A stretch of DNA of 64,000 bases, taken from NCBI GenBank assembly GCA_029532415.1, contig JAQOTA010000050.1:2294001-2358000 (forward strand), read 5' to 3'. The position numbers and the translations under genes are program-made. Below, piece after piece: positions 36,500 through 48,424 of this stretch. A model generated the notes under the pieces. It saw only the letters and a program-made list of their open reading frames with translations. It had not been told where the DNA came from and searched no databases. How positions within the stretch are numbered: the stretch's first letter is position 1; every line of letters begins with the position of its first letter. Origin of the DNA: Marasmius tenuissimus. Taxonomy: Eukaryota > Basidiomycota > Agaricomycetes > Agaricales > Marasmiaceae.

Positions 36500-38000
36500 C
36501 TTCGAGAAGGACCCGGGAAATTAAACACTCCGATTGCCGGACTTCGGGACCATCTCTTATCAGTGCCACTACAACCGACTTTCTTACAAAACCCCATCAC
36601 AGCGAACGAATTCGGACCAGCCACCCCCGCATTCTTGCGCTGTGCACGCAGCAACGGTCAGTACGCCCAGAGACGGACGTCACCCCCGACTGCAAGTGGC
36701 CTTTAAATTCAGGTGCGTCTCTCTGCGGAACCTTTTCATTCACAGACACCATCAACGTGCATGGTCACGATCGAAGGTCGCACTGGTGGGATTTTGCGGT
36801 AGGAATCGGGATGGCTTGGGGCTTGTACTGTCGTGAGTACCTTATCCTTATCAACCGTGTATTGACCTCCGCGAAACCCAGGAAGAAGGAAGAAGAATAA
36901 GCCACGCTCGGGCTTGAAGCGCTGCCCAGCCCGGGACCTTTCCTCAGCCCGTTTCAACATGCCTTTCGCCATTGACATGAGGAACATGACGTGTACGATC
37001 GTTCGCGGGCCACGAAGGGCTGCTATGGTACGGGATTTACGAATCGGAATCGGGCGACCTCATGTGGCAACGAACGGTCGTAGCCTTACGACCTCGCAAC
37101 CATCATGGACCCATCTATATTGCCTGCCGCCTGTGAGTGGTGAGTGTAACGAATGATCTTGCGGTACGGATACTGGTGCTTTGACCGCTACCTCACCTAG
37201 GGTCTGAAGTGCACTATCGTTGCGGGATCTTCTCAAAGGAATTGTGAACTGAGCTGGGAACGGGAATCGCAGTGAGTATGATTGTATAAATCGCGTCCTT
37301 ATCACTCGTACGCTGTCCTCCTCCTCCACTTACCCACGAGAATTTAGAAAGACACAGGACTCGGGATTCAGAAATTTGAAGAAGAAACCTGAAAGATTGG
37401 ATACTCCCGATTGTCGGACTTCGGGTCCATCTCATCAGTACTACACCCGCCAGCCTCATCCCACTGCCAGTGAATGAACGAATCTGGACTAGCCACACCC
37501 GAATTAACGACTGTCTTTCGTCACGCAGGTACGGCACGGTCAGTGCACCCACATAATAATTGGGGCGTCACCGATTACGAGTGGGCCTTGAATTTCAGTG
37601 CGTCTCATTGCATCAAACATCGTACCGTGCAGGGAGGTGAGAACGGCGTGAGTATGACCCTGAGCCTCATCTTCTCGTATCTTCGCCTCCACCTCCAAGC
37701 CCGAAGACGAACCCCAGTCCGGGACCTTTTCTGAGTCTGTTTCAAACCCCCTCGCCATCGGCAATTACTCAGTCTGTGACGCGACGATCGTTTGCAGGGT
37801 GCTACGGTGCGGGATCTCAGGAACAGGGGATCGCCCTTTCAATATTCGAACGGCCACCATCATGCTTGTTTGACTATCGTCTCAGGCCACCTGTCAGTGT
37901 GAGTGTACTCACGATCTCGTGAAACTGATGTTGGTGCTTTGATCTCCAACTCCCGCAGGATTGAAGAACCCATCGGGCTGAGATTGCATAGTCCTCCGAG
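36500..38000. repeat. Imperfect tandem duplication, units of about 0.8-0.9 kb
   Basis: Unit 1 (about 36515-37205) and unit 2 (about 37390-37975) share blocks in the same order: GATTG[CT]CGGACTTCGGG, GAACGAAT[TC][CT]GGAC[CT]AGCCAC, CCGGGACCTTT, GCTA[TC]GGT[AG]CGGGAT, CCATCATG and GGTGCTTTGA. A third, weaker trace may start after 38000 (CGGGACCTTTTGATC near 38127). The frames inside are broken, so no protein product is supported. Confidence 0.7.
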
Positions 38001-38456
38001 TCGGCCCCTCTTACAGCGTCGTTTGTTTCCGTGAGTCACCGGCCTCTCATAAGTCGTGATACCTCACCCACTCACCCACCGAGGTAAACGAGTTCTTTTT
38101 TGGCCTCCTGTGCCCCCTACCTCGGGCGGGACCTTTTGATCAACGCTCACCGTCACCGATTCGATCATCTCGGGAGCCGCATGTTATTTTGATCAATTCA
38201 ATCTTATCACAATCAGCTTGATCCTTGGATGGGTGCTTTGACCGTGCTTTGCCCTCTGAAGGAACCGAGATTTGGGAGATGTGCGCTATGAAGCATATTT
38301 CAACCCCCTGGGAGTGCAGACAAGCTGCCGGATAGAAAAGGCTTGTAAGTACTGATGCAACAAGGCGAAAAACGACGCTTTGAATTCAATGCATCTTGTT
38401 TTAGAACCAAAAACCACGGCTACACCTCAATAATCATCATTTGCAGTTTCCTTTAT
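38001..38456. other. Intergenic, possible third trace of the tandem unit
   Basis: Only short matches to the preceding units are seen. No gene is supported. Confidence 0.3.
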
Positions 38457-38547
38457 TCCAATGCGGGGAATCGAACCCCGGGCTGCTGTGCTGATTCGTG
38501 CCACCGGACATGAAAGACAGCAATGTTAGCCACTACACCACATTGGA
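38457..38547 (-). tRNA. tRNA-Glu (UUC) with a 20-nt intron
   Basis: On the minus strand the acceptor TCCAATG pairs with CATTGGA, the D arm is GGTGTAGTGGCTAAC, and the anticodon loop CTTTCA carries TTC (plus-strand 38512-38514). An intron of about 20 nt starting TGTCCGG follows position 37. The anticodon stem GCTGT/ACAGC and T stem CGGGG/CCCCG pair fully. The mature length is about 71 nt before CCA addition. All features fit a working tRNA-Glu. Confidence 0.93.
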
Positions 38548-40406
38548 AGCTATACGTTGTGTGTCCGCATGAACCCAGGTTGTGGTAGCACCAAAGGCCC
38601 CGCGATATCAGAATAGGAACGTCGTCGGGTTGCCTCTGAGCCACTCGATCATATTGAGTAGATGAGCGTGAAGCCACATTCATATTGACAGGAACCCTCT
38701 TGATCTTGGAGCTGCCTGGCGTCTTGCATTCGACCCTAAACCCGTTACGACCGAGCTCCCGGTGCGACTCTGTCGAGACTCGAACGCACTTCAGATCATG
38801 CCCAGGTTAAACGGGCCCCGGGATGACCGAGACTGACGGTATCCGAGTCGGAGTGAGTGCTAAAGCACGCGCTAATCTCAAAACACCAGCTTTTCGGACT
38901 CGGATTGATCCAAGTCTATACTAGACTTAGCGCCATGCCACAGGACTGACTTTTTTTTTTTGAGCGAAGCCTTCTCACAAATGGAATTCCTTGAAGGGTG
39001 ACCGCAGCAGCCTTGAACCCCGATTGCCGCGATATGATTGACACTTCCGGGCCACTTGACGCTCACGATGAACTATAATTATGGCTATTGATACCACACT
39101 TGAATTCCAAGTGTTAGAGATAAGAGTCTATTCAGGGACTCGCTACACTGGGAGGTACGGAATTACAATCTGCCCCCAGAACGCAATGCAGCATCAGCTT
39201 CGGAAAGCTGATGACTTAAACCGTCGACAAGGAAAGAGATGCAGTGAATTAGGGGAACCTAATCTGCGCTACCAGAACCTTGTTCTCGCATGAGATTTGC
39301 CAACATACAGCGGAATTGAATCTGGGACCTGCCATTGATCACCGTTGGGTCAAGCCCTTTTCGGGCTGTCGATCATATTGATTCGTCAAGCGTTAATGGA
39401 GCCACTCCAGCGGCCGTACAGGTTTGGGCGAATCGTTGCCGGTCAAGCTGTCAGTACATTCTTGAGTCTCCGACCATTTCCTTGGCCACTGGCTCACAGA
39501 CGACGAGAAGTGCTGGCGATGGCCACTGACAATAGACTGAACGAAGACTGAACCTCACATCAGGTATCTCGATGTTGAGGCAACCGGATGTTTTCGGCTG
39601 ATTGACGTCGAGGGTCGTCCGCTATATTGATGGTCTCTGGGTTTCGCTCGCAGTGGACGAGAAGAGCTCGACTGCTCACATCGTGCGAACCTCTCACCGA
39701 TCTATCTAAGATGGTCTCTTTGAATGTGCCAGATCCCATTTGTCATCCAAAATTACACACGGCCGGACTGCTAACCGAAACCCGACCAATCACTCACAGC
39801 ACAAACCAATTGGAGGCTGGGGGAACCTCCGTCTTCGAAGGAGCTGATGGCACGTGCATCACCTACATTGAAAGCGTAAGTGACTTGAGTCTCGAGTTCG
39901 ATACACGTCTCACAGCGTTTTGAATCCCGAGGTCTGCGGTCTTACTATAGTATTGAACAGCTTTGAGGATTACCGTTACAAGCTTACCATCTCGGACCCA
40001 GGTATTCAGCTACAGCTGATTGAACGACCTCGGTAACAAATAGGGTTTTTGTGTTCTGGTCTCGGGCTGTGGCCACTGGCAGGAGCCCTAGAGGCTAGGA
40101 GCCGCCTGACTCTCGCCAATCTGGACAATCATGATCAATCAACCAACGCTTTGATGCTCAGTACTGCAGTAGTGTACATGACCACTGACCAATTACTTCA
40201 CGATTGTCCGTAAATGAATGGATATCAATTTTGGGCAGCAGGTGTCGCGAAATTAGCTGGTCCCACGAGGTGGCGAAGGAAAGAAAAAGAATTTTTGTGG
40301 TATGTTGAATATCATGAGGTGTGATAAGTGCCTTTTAGTGCAAATACATACTCTACAGTCTGGGTGGAAATCAATCTACTTTCCAGCGGAATACCGCCCA
40401 GAGAAT
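38548..40406. other. Intergenic upstream of copy 6
   Basis: The frame 39627-39923 includes a coding-like stretch (HSTNQLEAGGTSVFEGADGT, then a GTAAGT site near 39879), and a no-ATG frame near 39955-40035 reads FEDYRYKLTISDPGIQLQLI. They could be exons of one small gene, but the splice phases do not join. No family is recognised. Confidence 0.3.
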
Positions 40407-40416
40407 GAATAAATAG
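40407..40416 (+). promoter_or_regulatory. TATA-like element of copy 6
   Basis: GAATAAATAG lies about 65 bp before the ATG of copy 6, followed by a pyrimidine-rich leader. Copy 7 and copy 9 have comparable elements at similar distances, which supports the assigned starts. Confidence 0.45.
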
Positions 40417-40478
40417 CCCTTCATTCCCCATTTCATACCCCAGCAGGCTTTCCCTGCCCAAGTAGTACTAGAGTTGTC

Positions 40479-41956
40479 ATGAACGGCAACTTGTTCAAAG
40501 AATATGCGCGTCCCCACGTCGACGAGCAAACTTCTCCCTCCCCTCTTTGCTCTTCTACTTCTCTCCCTACCTTAGCCAGTCCTCAAGGATGCAGAGACTC
40601 AGTCCTCACGAGAGTTATCTCCCAGGACGTTACAGAGTCAAGTGACTCGCAATGTATCAATCTGGGGTAAGTTAATCCTTTGCTTATCGCGTCAAGCTGG
40701 GATAACTCACCACACCCTCCCTCCCAGCGACCGGTTCGGTCATCACGGAGGAGCACAAGAGGCGCGCAGCCAGTATAATCAGCATGATAGATCCCAAATC
40801 AGCGGTCTCGATGTTTCCGCCTTAGATGACGGAATCTCAAGCACCATGATCCATTCCGAATTAACAGGCCCAGCCACCATGAGCCAACTCCGAGGAAGTA
40901 CCAAGACGTCAATCAACTTTATCTCGGGTGATCCTTGGGTGGGCCCAGTGTTATCGTGGCTAGGACATCCTGAGGCCCTTGTTTACAGGTACTCTATCAT
41001 AAGTTTGGACTAGCGCTGTCAACTGAAGACCCATTCCACAAGACACGGAAATCGCCAACATGCCGCCGATACTTTCTCAGAGTCTCCTGACTCATACAGC
41101 TACGTCGACAATGGCCAAATTTTCGGAGGACTTCCAGCTTCCACAAGGCAGGGGCTATATGGTACTTCTACGCCCCATTCACCCACGGTTACAGACAACG
41201 TCCATGCTACCTCGTTCAATCGTATCTCCTTCAGCCACCAGCAAGTAAGATCAGGAGCACCTCCCGTTGCCACGGACCTCGATTTCAATACGGAACACTT
41301 GTCGTCGTGGCTCGGGCGCGGTCCCGAGAATCTCGACTTCAGGTGAGCCACAGCTAGTTTAGATTGACGCTGTTACTCGAAGACTGAGTCTTTCGTCATA
41401 GTTCTTTGGTGACTCCAACGAGTTACGGCGACCAACACCGTACCCCAAGCCGTACCCGTTCCTCCGCTGGCATCTCTTCAAAGTTCCTCCATGCGCACAG
41501 CTATAGCAATGGCCACCACCACGAAGGGCTTCCAGCTGCGAGCAGACAGGCGCCTTACAATGGTCCCAAAACTAAATCCCCCTTCGCTGCATATAGCGAC
41601 CATTCCCCCCTTGTTAATTATATCTCCAGCAACCTGCGTCAAGTAGGATCTCCCACAGTGACCGGAGCTTCAATGGCCCGTCGCAAGACACGACGTCCTC
41701 GCTACTTCTGCGACGTACCAGGATGCAGCTCCATGGGGTTCACTGCCAAACACAACTACGATTGTGAGTTACATTATGCCGGATACAAGTCCCGCCGCAC
41801 ACTCACGCGCGTGTTCTCACTATAGATCACATGCGAGCACACAATGGAGAGAAACCATTCAAGTGCTTAGAGTGTGAGGGTGCCTTTGGCTCACGCGGTG
41901 ATCTCCGAAGACACGGAAGTAAAACCAGAACGCGACGGTGCCAACCTCGAGTTTAG
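40479..41956 (+). CDS. Two-finger zinc protein, cluster copy 6 (group A), with an extra chimeric exon
   Basis: Exons 40479-40666, 40728-40988, 41043-41342, 41402-41763 and 41826-41956 give 413 residues, the longest member. The ATG at 40479 opens MNGNLFKEYARPHVDEQ, aligning with MDVNSVKRDAY of copy 7. Exon 2 ends LSWLGHPEALVYR. The additional exon 3 starts like the next exon (SYSYVDNGQIFGGLPASTRQ compared with HSYSNGHHHEGLPAASRQ) and ends like exon 2 (LSSWLGRGPENLDFR), so it arose by an internal tandem duplication. Finger 1 is C353, C358, H372, H376; finger 2 is CLECEGAFGSRGDLRRH with closing Cys after GSKTRTRR. The protein ends QPRV. All introns have GT...AG ends and keep the frame. It is probably a DNA-binding regulator; targets are unknown. 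Confidence 0.8.
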
Positions 41957-43299
41957 ACAACTCTTCCGGCTGGCCATGTGGGAGCCGACCACTATCGGTC
42001 GGACTTTCCAGCTTTTGTTTTTTTTTTGAATAATTTATAAGTGGAAAGGGATACCTGTATGAGAGATTTCGTTGCCCAATTCGAAGGTTTTTACTAACCA
42101 TACTCCAAACTGAAATGGCTACACTCATCGATTTACCCCTAGACAAATATACTGTGTATCAATTGAAGAGACGTATCATGATCTCGAAGGACATACATAC
42201 TGCCTTCAGACTGCCGCAACGCTGGATCACGGTCCCTCAAACGGAGATCACAAGCCTAAGATTGGTTACTGCCGAAATGTTACTTGCTATCAACAACGTT
42301 CACCGCCATACCCGAGAGACGAGAGAAGAACTCGCCCTCTTATTTCTATTAAGCGCGCTGACAATCTCGATTTCCCCCGTCACTGTATCAGATGGTATAC
42401 ACTATCCTGATTTTGTGTCTTGAGGGTTACAGCAATCCTGTATTGAAATGACCCATCCGGATAAAACTTGGGGAGGGGAACTATGCATCGAGTTAGTGAG
42501 GTATCGAAAGGAAAAACTAACAAATCGCCTGCATGTTCCCACCCTCGCTACCCCCTTGATTGTCTCGTTCTGGAGCGAGCTCGGTCTAGCATCCATATAA
42601 GGCCTTGCGGGTTTGACAAACGGCTGTCGGGTAAGATGTGTGATGTCGAAGAATCAAATGACCCGCCTGCCACCGCGACCCGGTGTTCATCGCAAAGCCA
42701 TCTCCAGCGGATTTCCCTATCATGATCCAGGCTCTTTGGTACGGACAATGGCTATGAAAACGCAACAACGAATGCACATTGAGCAAGGCGCTGGAGTCCG
42801 GGTATTCGGTCCTGTGCACCCGGGAAGAACTCGGGGAGGAATGTGAACATCACTCACCTACCGTTGCGTTCTTTCTATTGTCGCAATCTGGCTATATCCT
42901 GGCCTGGAGCACAACAGCAGCCATTTGACAATCGTTCATTGATTCCCTACGCGACAAATAGAAGGCTCACTGACACGGAAATGACTCCAAAGTTTCGAGT
43001 AGTACTTGCACAGACATCAATGTCAGCGTCCTTACAGACTCCTCGCGCTTGACTAGCCTATGTCAGCCGCGTTGAGCATCTTCTGCGGCCTCGTTTCCAT
43101 TGCAAGTCTCTGTCGAGGAGTAAGCAGTCGGCTTCGTTCATAGTTTTTTTAGGTTCGCCGGTTCGAACCCAGAGAAACGCTGTCACGTCTGCCCATGTTG
43201 CTTTGATGATGTGTACTAGAGAGAACTCGGGCGAATGGACGACGGCGAAGGAGTGTGCGTTGAACGTTGAAAGACGAGCTAGTCAGCGACTTTTAAGGT
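41957..43299. other. Intergenic downstream of copy 6
   Basis: No supported gene. The GGTTCGAACCC word near 43157 resembles a tRNA T arm, but no matching D arm or acceptor stem is found. GTTGAACGTTGAAAG occurs near 43260. Confidence 0.3.
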
Positions 43300-44640
43300 G
43301 GTAGCCTCAGGTGATTGGCCGGGCAAGCGCTCGGAATGATGATCTTCGTGAGACGTTTGGCGGTGCTGCAGTACTTCACACCCAACGATCAGCTAGGAAA
43401 CTTTGGGGAATAATAAAGACACAATTTAATTGCACTCACATTCCGAGTCAAGTCTCCAGTGAGTCTATCGTCGGCATCCACCAATCAAATTAATCAAAAC
43501 CCATTCCCAATGCGACCAGATTTTGACTCCGAACGAGACCCTGAGTTGGAGTTGTTTGAACTTTATACACCCAAGTTGAGCTACCGGGTAGTGATTCGCC
43601 AATGGTAGATGTTGATGTAATCAGAGGATGTTCTCGAGTGACTGGGTTTGGAATACTTTCATCGTAGTTTTATGGTAGACGACGAGAAGGAACTCACAGT
43701 TCTGAGTGCTGCCTCAAAGTCCCACCATGCCCAACTATTCGCAGATCTCCATCCTAAGTACAAAGATTGTATAGTCGAGTTCGAGCTTAGTTCAAGTTGC
43801 TGGACGCGACCGTCGAGTCCAGTGATGCGTGGAGCTGGGTAAAAGAAAAACAGGTAAACTTTTTTTCACACCAATCTCGCACGTGAAACGACGTGTTGCG
43901 ACTCGCTTGCGTTCCTCCAAGACGTTCACGTTTGCAAGACGACCGAGGTTCGAGCTTCAAGATTCAAGAAAACTACACAACTTGAGGATAGAGTCTTCTC
44001 GCATGTCTTCTCCCTCGCCGACCTACAACAAATAAATTTAGACGGAGGTCTGGCCATGGAAAGCTTGGTCAAGGAGCCGCCTCGAGAACCGTATCCTTTC
44101 ATCACCCTTCTTCCTGTATATCTCTGTCGCCAACTACACAATCCTCACTTATCCTTATCTTTCGAGTATATTAACACGTCGTTAGAAACGTCGCCCTCCA
44201 AACACCAAGCTTCAAGCTTCCCCTCGCCCGTCGACAACTACACTTTTCTCAGTCTCGCCTCGCATCTTACTCTTGACTTACGATACGACTCGGACGCTGT
44301 TGTCAGGAAGCTGAGGAAAACGATTTGGAATTAGATATTGAGGGCTGGTGGACCTGGGTGGACGATGGCACTCGGCTCAGAATGCAACACGAAACAACAG
44401 TCTGTCCAACACGCCCACTTCGACTTCATCAACGCCTTGAAACTTGCTCGTTCGACCCAGTCTCAACTTGCTCATCTGCCAAATTTCAATCTTTTCCCTC
44501 CGACCTGGCGATCCCCAGCGCCAACAATTGCACATCTCTCCCTCACATCCCATCTTGCTTCGCAATACGTGTGGCTCACTTCAGAGGCTCGATCCCTCGA
44601 GTATTCTGAAGGTTGTCGTTGCGAGTAATGAGGTCACGGA
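43300..44640 (+). repeat. Segmental duplication D1, left copy
   Basis: This stretch matches 54440-55860 in the same orientation: ATCGTCGGCATCCACCAATC, GGAAAGCTTGGTCAAGGAG, CGCCTCGAGAACCGTATCCTT, CGTCGCCCTCCAAACA and CGCCTTGAAACTTGCTCG occur in the same order in both. A frame shared by both copies reads FINALKLARST here and stays open to 44628 (LPNFNLFPPTWRSPAP), whereas the other copy has a TAG straight after LARST. It may therefore contain one live and one dead copy of an unnamed gene, or two pseudogenes. Confidence 0.75.
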
Positions 44641-45359
44641 AACGAAGCCTAACGGATTCTGAAGCTCGAGGTTCGCTTCGAAAATAGGGCAAGTCGTGGA
44701 CCGCGATGTGGATACTGATACTTGAAGTCAGGATTATCCAAAAAGACCAAATGGTTCATGTAACACGCACTGACACCGTCTTTGGATTCTTGGCACCTTG
44801 TATTCGCTCGTTTGACCGAATAACTCGCACATCCTACAGTATCCGTTCTCCCCATTCAACCTGGCTCTCCTGCCCCATCTTTGACTACCCCACGCTCTTT
44901 CTCACTCTCGCTTCTCAATTTGCTCTTATATATCGTGATGAGGGATACTTTGCTGAGGCTTGATAGCAGCACCAATCGCGGTCTAGGACGCAACTTCGCG
45001 GATACCTGATACTAACTAACCTTGTGGTTCGTCGACAATGATTCTAATATCAATCCTGGTTCTTGGGTTATCCGTTATTTGGTCGATTCATCTCGTCGAT
45101 ATGCCGAAGAAACTTGAGCCACGAAAGTCACAGCAAAGTCGACGATAACTCTGGAAACTCGGGCAATCGACTTCGAAACGAGATTTGTATGCTACTTGGT
45201 ACAGTTAGGGCAGGAGCCGCCGCGGCAGAATGACATCGAGCCCAAGACCTAGTATTGAATATTGAGTTCTCCCATGAAATGGGACATTGTTATCGGAGCA
45301 GAACGAGTATACAGTCGCCTAGCGTCGTGGACGCAACAAGCTCTGACTGTTAGTTTCGA
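44641..45359. other. Intergenic, nothing recognised
   Basis: No supported gene and no clear repeat, apart from the trailing edge of duplication D1. Confidence 0.3.
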
Positions 45360-46110
45360 TCACCCGCCATCTCGTTAAACGACGTCGGCAATAACGCTGT
45401 TGGCAATGGCAGTGACCACAGTCCACCTGTCCTCGTGGTGTAGGTTACCGTAGATCTCCATGTCGGCGACGGCCAACCCCCATCACTAAGGGTCAATAAC
45501 GATGTCAAAATCTTGCATTCTTCGGTACTTATCGTGATTTCCGACGTCTGCGTCCTGTCGCCCTCCTTCCCGTCCAACAAGGCGTCGGGAATAACGCTCA
45601 TCTTAGTGCCAGGCAAACTGGTCATGCTGTCTCCCAATATATGTTTAGAAGTTGAAAAGCCATCAACTACCCATCCCCGAGTTACTCCTCAGTTGCTGTC
45701 TGCCGTGGTGTAAGATGGATCGAAATTTAGAGGTCACCAGAATCGTATGGGGTTCAGTACTGAGCCACTACCTCGGGATGCATGATGTCGTCCACGCGCT
45801 CTCCCGCCCAACGACGTCGGGCTTCGGCGCGACAGTGAATTCCTGTACATGGGAAGACTATGTCCCAATAGAACGGCAAATCAGCCTTTCCGTCGTGGTC
45901 TGCTTACCCCATATCCCGCCGTCTGTCTCATCGCATGCCGCCGTCCCGCTCAACAATTATCTCGACAGCAACGCGGCGGCGCTCACTCCATGGCGGGCTT
46001 GGCGGGCTCCTCAGAACCAACCCCACTTACCACCAAGCATTCATCAGGTCGCTATCGCCCTTGTCGCCCGCCCTCCCGCTCAACAAGTTGTCGGCAACAG
46101 CGCTCATGGT
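45360..46110. repeat. Irregular reiteration of a CTCAACAA-GTCGG-AACGCT block
   Basis: Related blocks of about 40 bp occur near 45370, 45560, 45945 and 46070 (TCCCGCTCAACAA..., then GTCGG or CGACAGCAA, then AACGCT or GCGCTCA). Spacing is uneven (about 125-385 bp). No product is supported. Confidence 0.4.
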
Positions 46111-47222
46111 TGTAAAGCTGGAGCAGAGTGACCAAACTGTCCCACATGTGCTGGGTATGTCAAAGCCTATCTCCGAAGTCCTTCTCAGCCACTGTTCAAC
46201 AAAAACAACAGATTGACGATCGCCACATCTGTATGTGGGGTTTTGATTCCGGGACGCTGTGACTCAGTACGGTGATACCAGCTCGGATCGTGTGTGGCTG
46301 ACTTGGCCCTCAAATAACCAACGTGGAACTTGGATCATTATGAACATGGTCGGCGCAATTTCTGGAAGAACTTTTTATGGACGGTAAACGAATTCCGTCA
46401 CAGTTTTTGGACAAATTATGTAGCGCTCGGAATGAGCAAATTTCCGCAAGCGGTGTGTTTTACTATTCTTCAAGCTTCGAATATTGTCCCTCCTCTACGC
46501 CAAGGTTCACACATCGAAAGAGGTAACTATTACCGAGCTATCAAGCCACTTAGCTGTCCGAACCGCCGTAAGCCAACAATCACACAACAATCACATACAG
46601 GTTTGCGCGACCTGATGATCCTTGCTCAATCATGGCTCCCGCTATTCGGTCGATAGTGGGATAAATTATCTTGTGGACGACATCCGAACCCACCAAAGCT
46701 TCTCGTGTTCGCCGATAGACCATATATACAGTAGATGTGATTGAAAAAATGACAGAATGAGACAAAGCGATTATGATCCAGTGGCGTTGCAGGTTCCGTT
46801 TGACGGCTATAGTTTTGTGCCAGGAGCTGGATGCATCTCTAGAGCTCTTTATACATACAAGGTGGCTTGATGCTCCGTTTAGGCGATTACTGAGTAGTGA
46901 AAATTCATGACAATAGGGCGCAGCGAGACTGAGAACCGACACAGACTGGTACGGAGTCTGACCTACAGCGTCTCGGCAGAAGCAGTGCGACAAAGGGTGC
47001 GAACGCGAGTAATTGACGAAAGGCCAGTGACCATCGGAGTCCCACAGCTTTGGGAGAAAAGATCGAAGATTGTCTCACCTTCGTTTGGTTAATATTGGTT
47101 GACACTGACTATACCGATGATAAGTGCCCTCCGTTCAATGACCCGGACAAATATTGCCCAGCCATGTGTTCTCTTGATACCAGCCGCAGTTAGCCCCCGT
47201 TCTCTTGTATTTAGCTAGTGGA
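46111..47222. other. Intergenic upstream of copy 7
   Basis: No supported gene. Frames at 46330-46656 and 46580-46993 are unsupported by motif or exon pattern. Confidence 0.3.
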
Positions 47223-47232
47223 CATATATATA
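47223..47232 (+). promoter_or_regulatory. TATA element of copy 7
   Basis: CATATATATA lies about 60 bp before the ATG at 47290, with a CT-rich leader between. Position and composition fit a core promoter. Confidence 0.5.
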
Positions 47233-47289
47233 CTTGCTTTCCCACTCCCTCCCAGCAAGTTTTCCCGCACACATACCGCTGAGATTAGC

Positions 47290-48424
47290 ATGGACGTCAA
47301 TTCAGTCAAGCGAGACGCGTATTCTGACCCCGACGGACGAGCTCCGACTCCGTCCCTTCCCTCTTCTCCGTCTCTCCTTCGCTCACCTGGTCGCCGCGTC
47401 CCTCAAGACCTAGTCCTCATGGCAGGCATCTCGCAGCTCTTTGTGCTTGACTACCCTCAACCCTTGAGGGGGATGCCGTCCGCTTCAACTTTGAGTGAAT
47501 ATATCTACAGTACGAGGTGCGTTTATTACTGCCCGTTTCACATCGCGCTGGGACGACTCATCGCGTGCTTGCTCGATCTCAGAGCCTGTGTCGGAGAGCT
47601 GCAAAACGTGCCCAGTCAGACTGGTCGGCATCGCGAATTCCGGATTGACAATCTGCATGGCTCCACCTTTGACGATGCCGCATCCACTACCTCATACCAC
47701 TCCGAGTACCCAGGATCAACAACCGCCATGAAACAGTACCAGGAAAACACAGATATGCCAGCGAATTGCATCCCGGGTGACCCCAGTACAGATCCCTTGT
47801 TGTTGTGGCTCGGGCGTCGTCCCGAGGCTCTCGATTCAAGGTAGGCTGGGGCGAGTTTGGATTGAGGATCTTGACTGAAGACCGAGACTTCCGTTATAGC
47901 TCGAATCCCGCGGCGGATCTGACGAGTAGCGGCAATCGCCAGCCTACGGGCGGGTTATTTTCAAACATGCTCGGTGCCTACACCTACAACAATGGCCCTA
48001 GTCACGGAGGACTCCCGATCTCGATAGAACAAACCCCGTAAGGTGGCTCTGGTGTCCATCGCTCAACTTTTCGTGCCTCGTTCAGCGACACCACCAGCAG
48101 CCCCCGTACAGTGGGATCTCTTGCGTTGACCGAGTCTTCAACGAACCGTCGGAGGAAGCCACCTCGCTTCTTCTGCGAGATACCAGGATGTAGATCCCGA
48201 GGGTTCACTACCAAACACAACTACGATTGTCAGTCATGTTCGCTGGATAGGGGTCGCGGTGCTTACTCACAATCGTATTGCTTGCTATGTTAGATCACAG
48301 TCGAGCACACAGTGGCGAGAAATTCTACAAGTGCTCAGAGTGTGACTGTGCTTTCGGCTCGCGGAGCGATCTGCGGAGGCATATAAGTAAAGGTCGAAAG
48401 CGTCGCTGCCAACCTCCAGGCTAG
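47290..48424 (+). CDS. Two-finger zinc protein, cluster copy 7 (group A), with a stop codon inside a possible new intron
   Basis: Exons 47290-47516, 47583-47840, 47900-48037, 48086-48228 and 48294-48424 give 298 residues. The ATG at 47290 opens MDVNSVKRDAYSDPDGR; exon 2 is 258 nt, as in copy 1, and ends LLLWLGRRPEALDSR. Finger 1 is C238, C243, H257, H261; finger 2 is CSECDCAFGSRSDLRRH with closing Cys after ISKGRKRR, then QPPG and the stop. The 48-nt segment 48038-48085 (GTAAGG...TTCAG) contains an in-frame TAA at 48039-48041. In copies 1, 2 and 6 the same place is coding, with Tyr or His. Either it is now spliced out, keeping the frame, or the gene is broken there. Confidence in a working gene is therefore lower than for its relatives. 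Confidence 0.7.

Noticed and set aside
43130..43185. tRNA-like GGTTCGAACCC T-arm word
   Set aside because: No D arm, anticodon stem or matching acceptor stem is found upstream.
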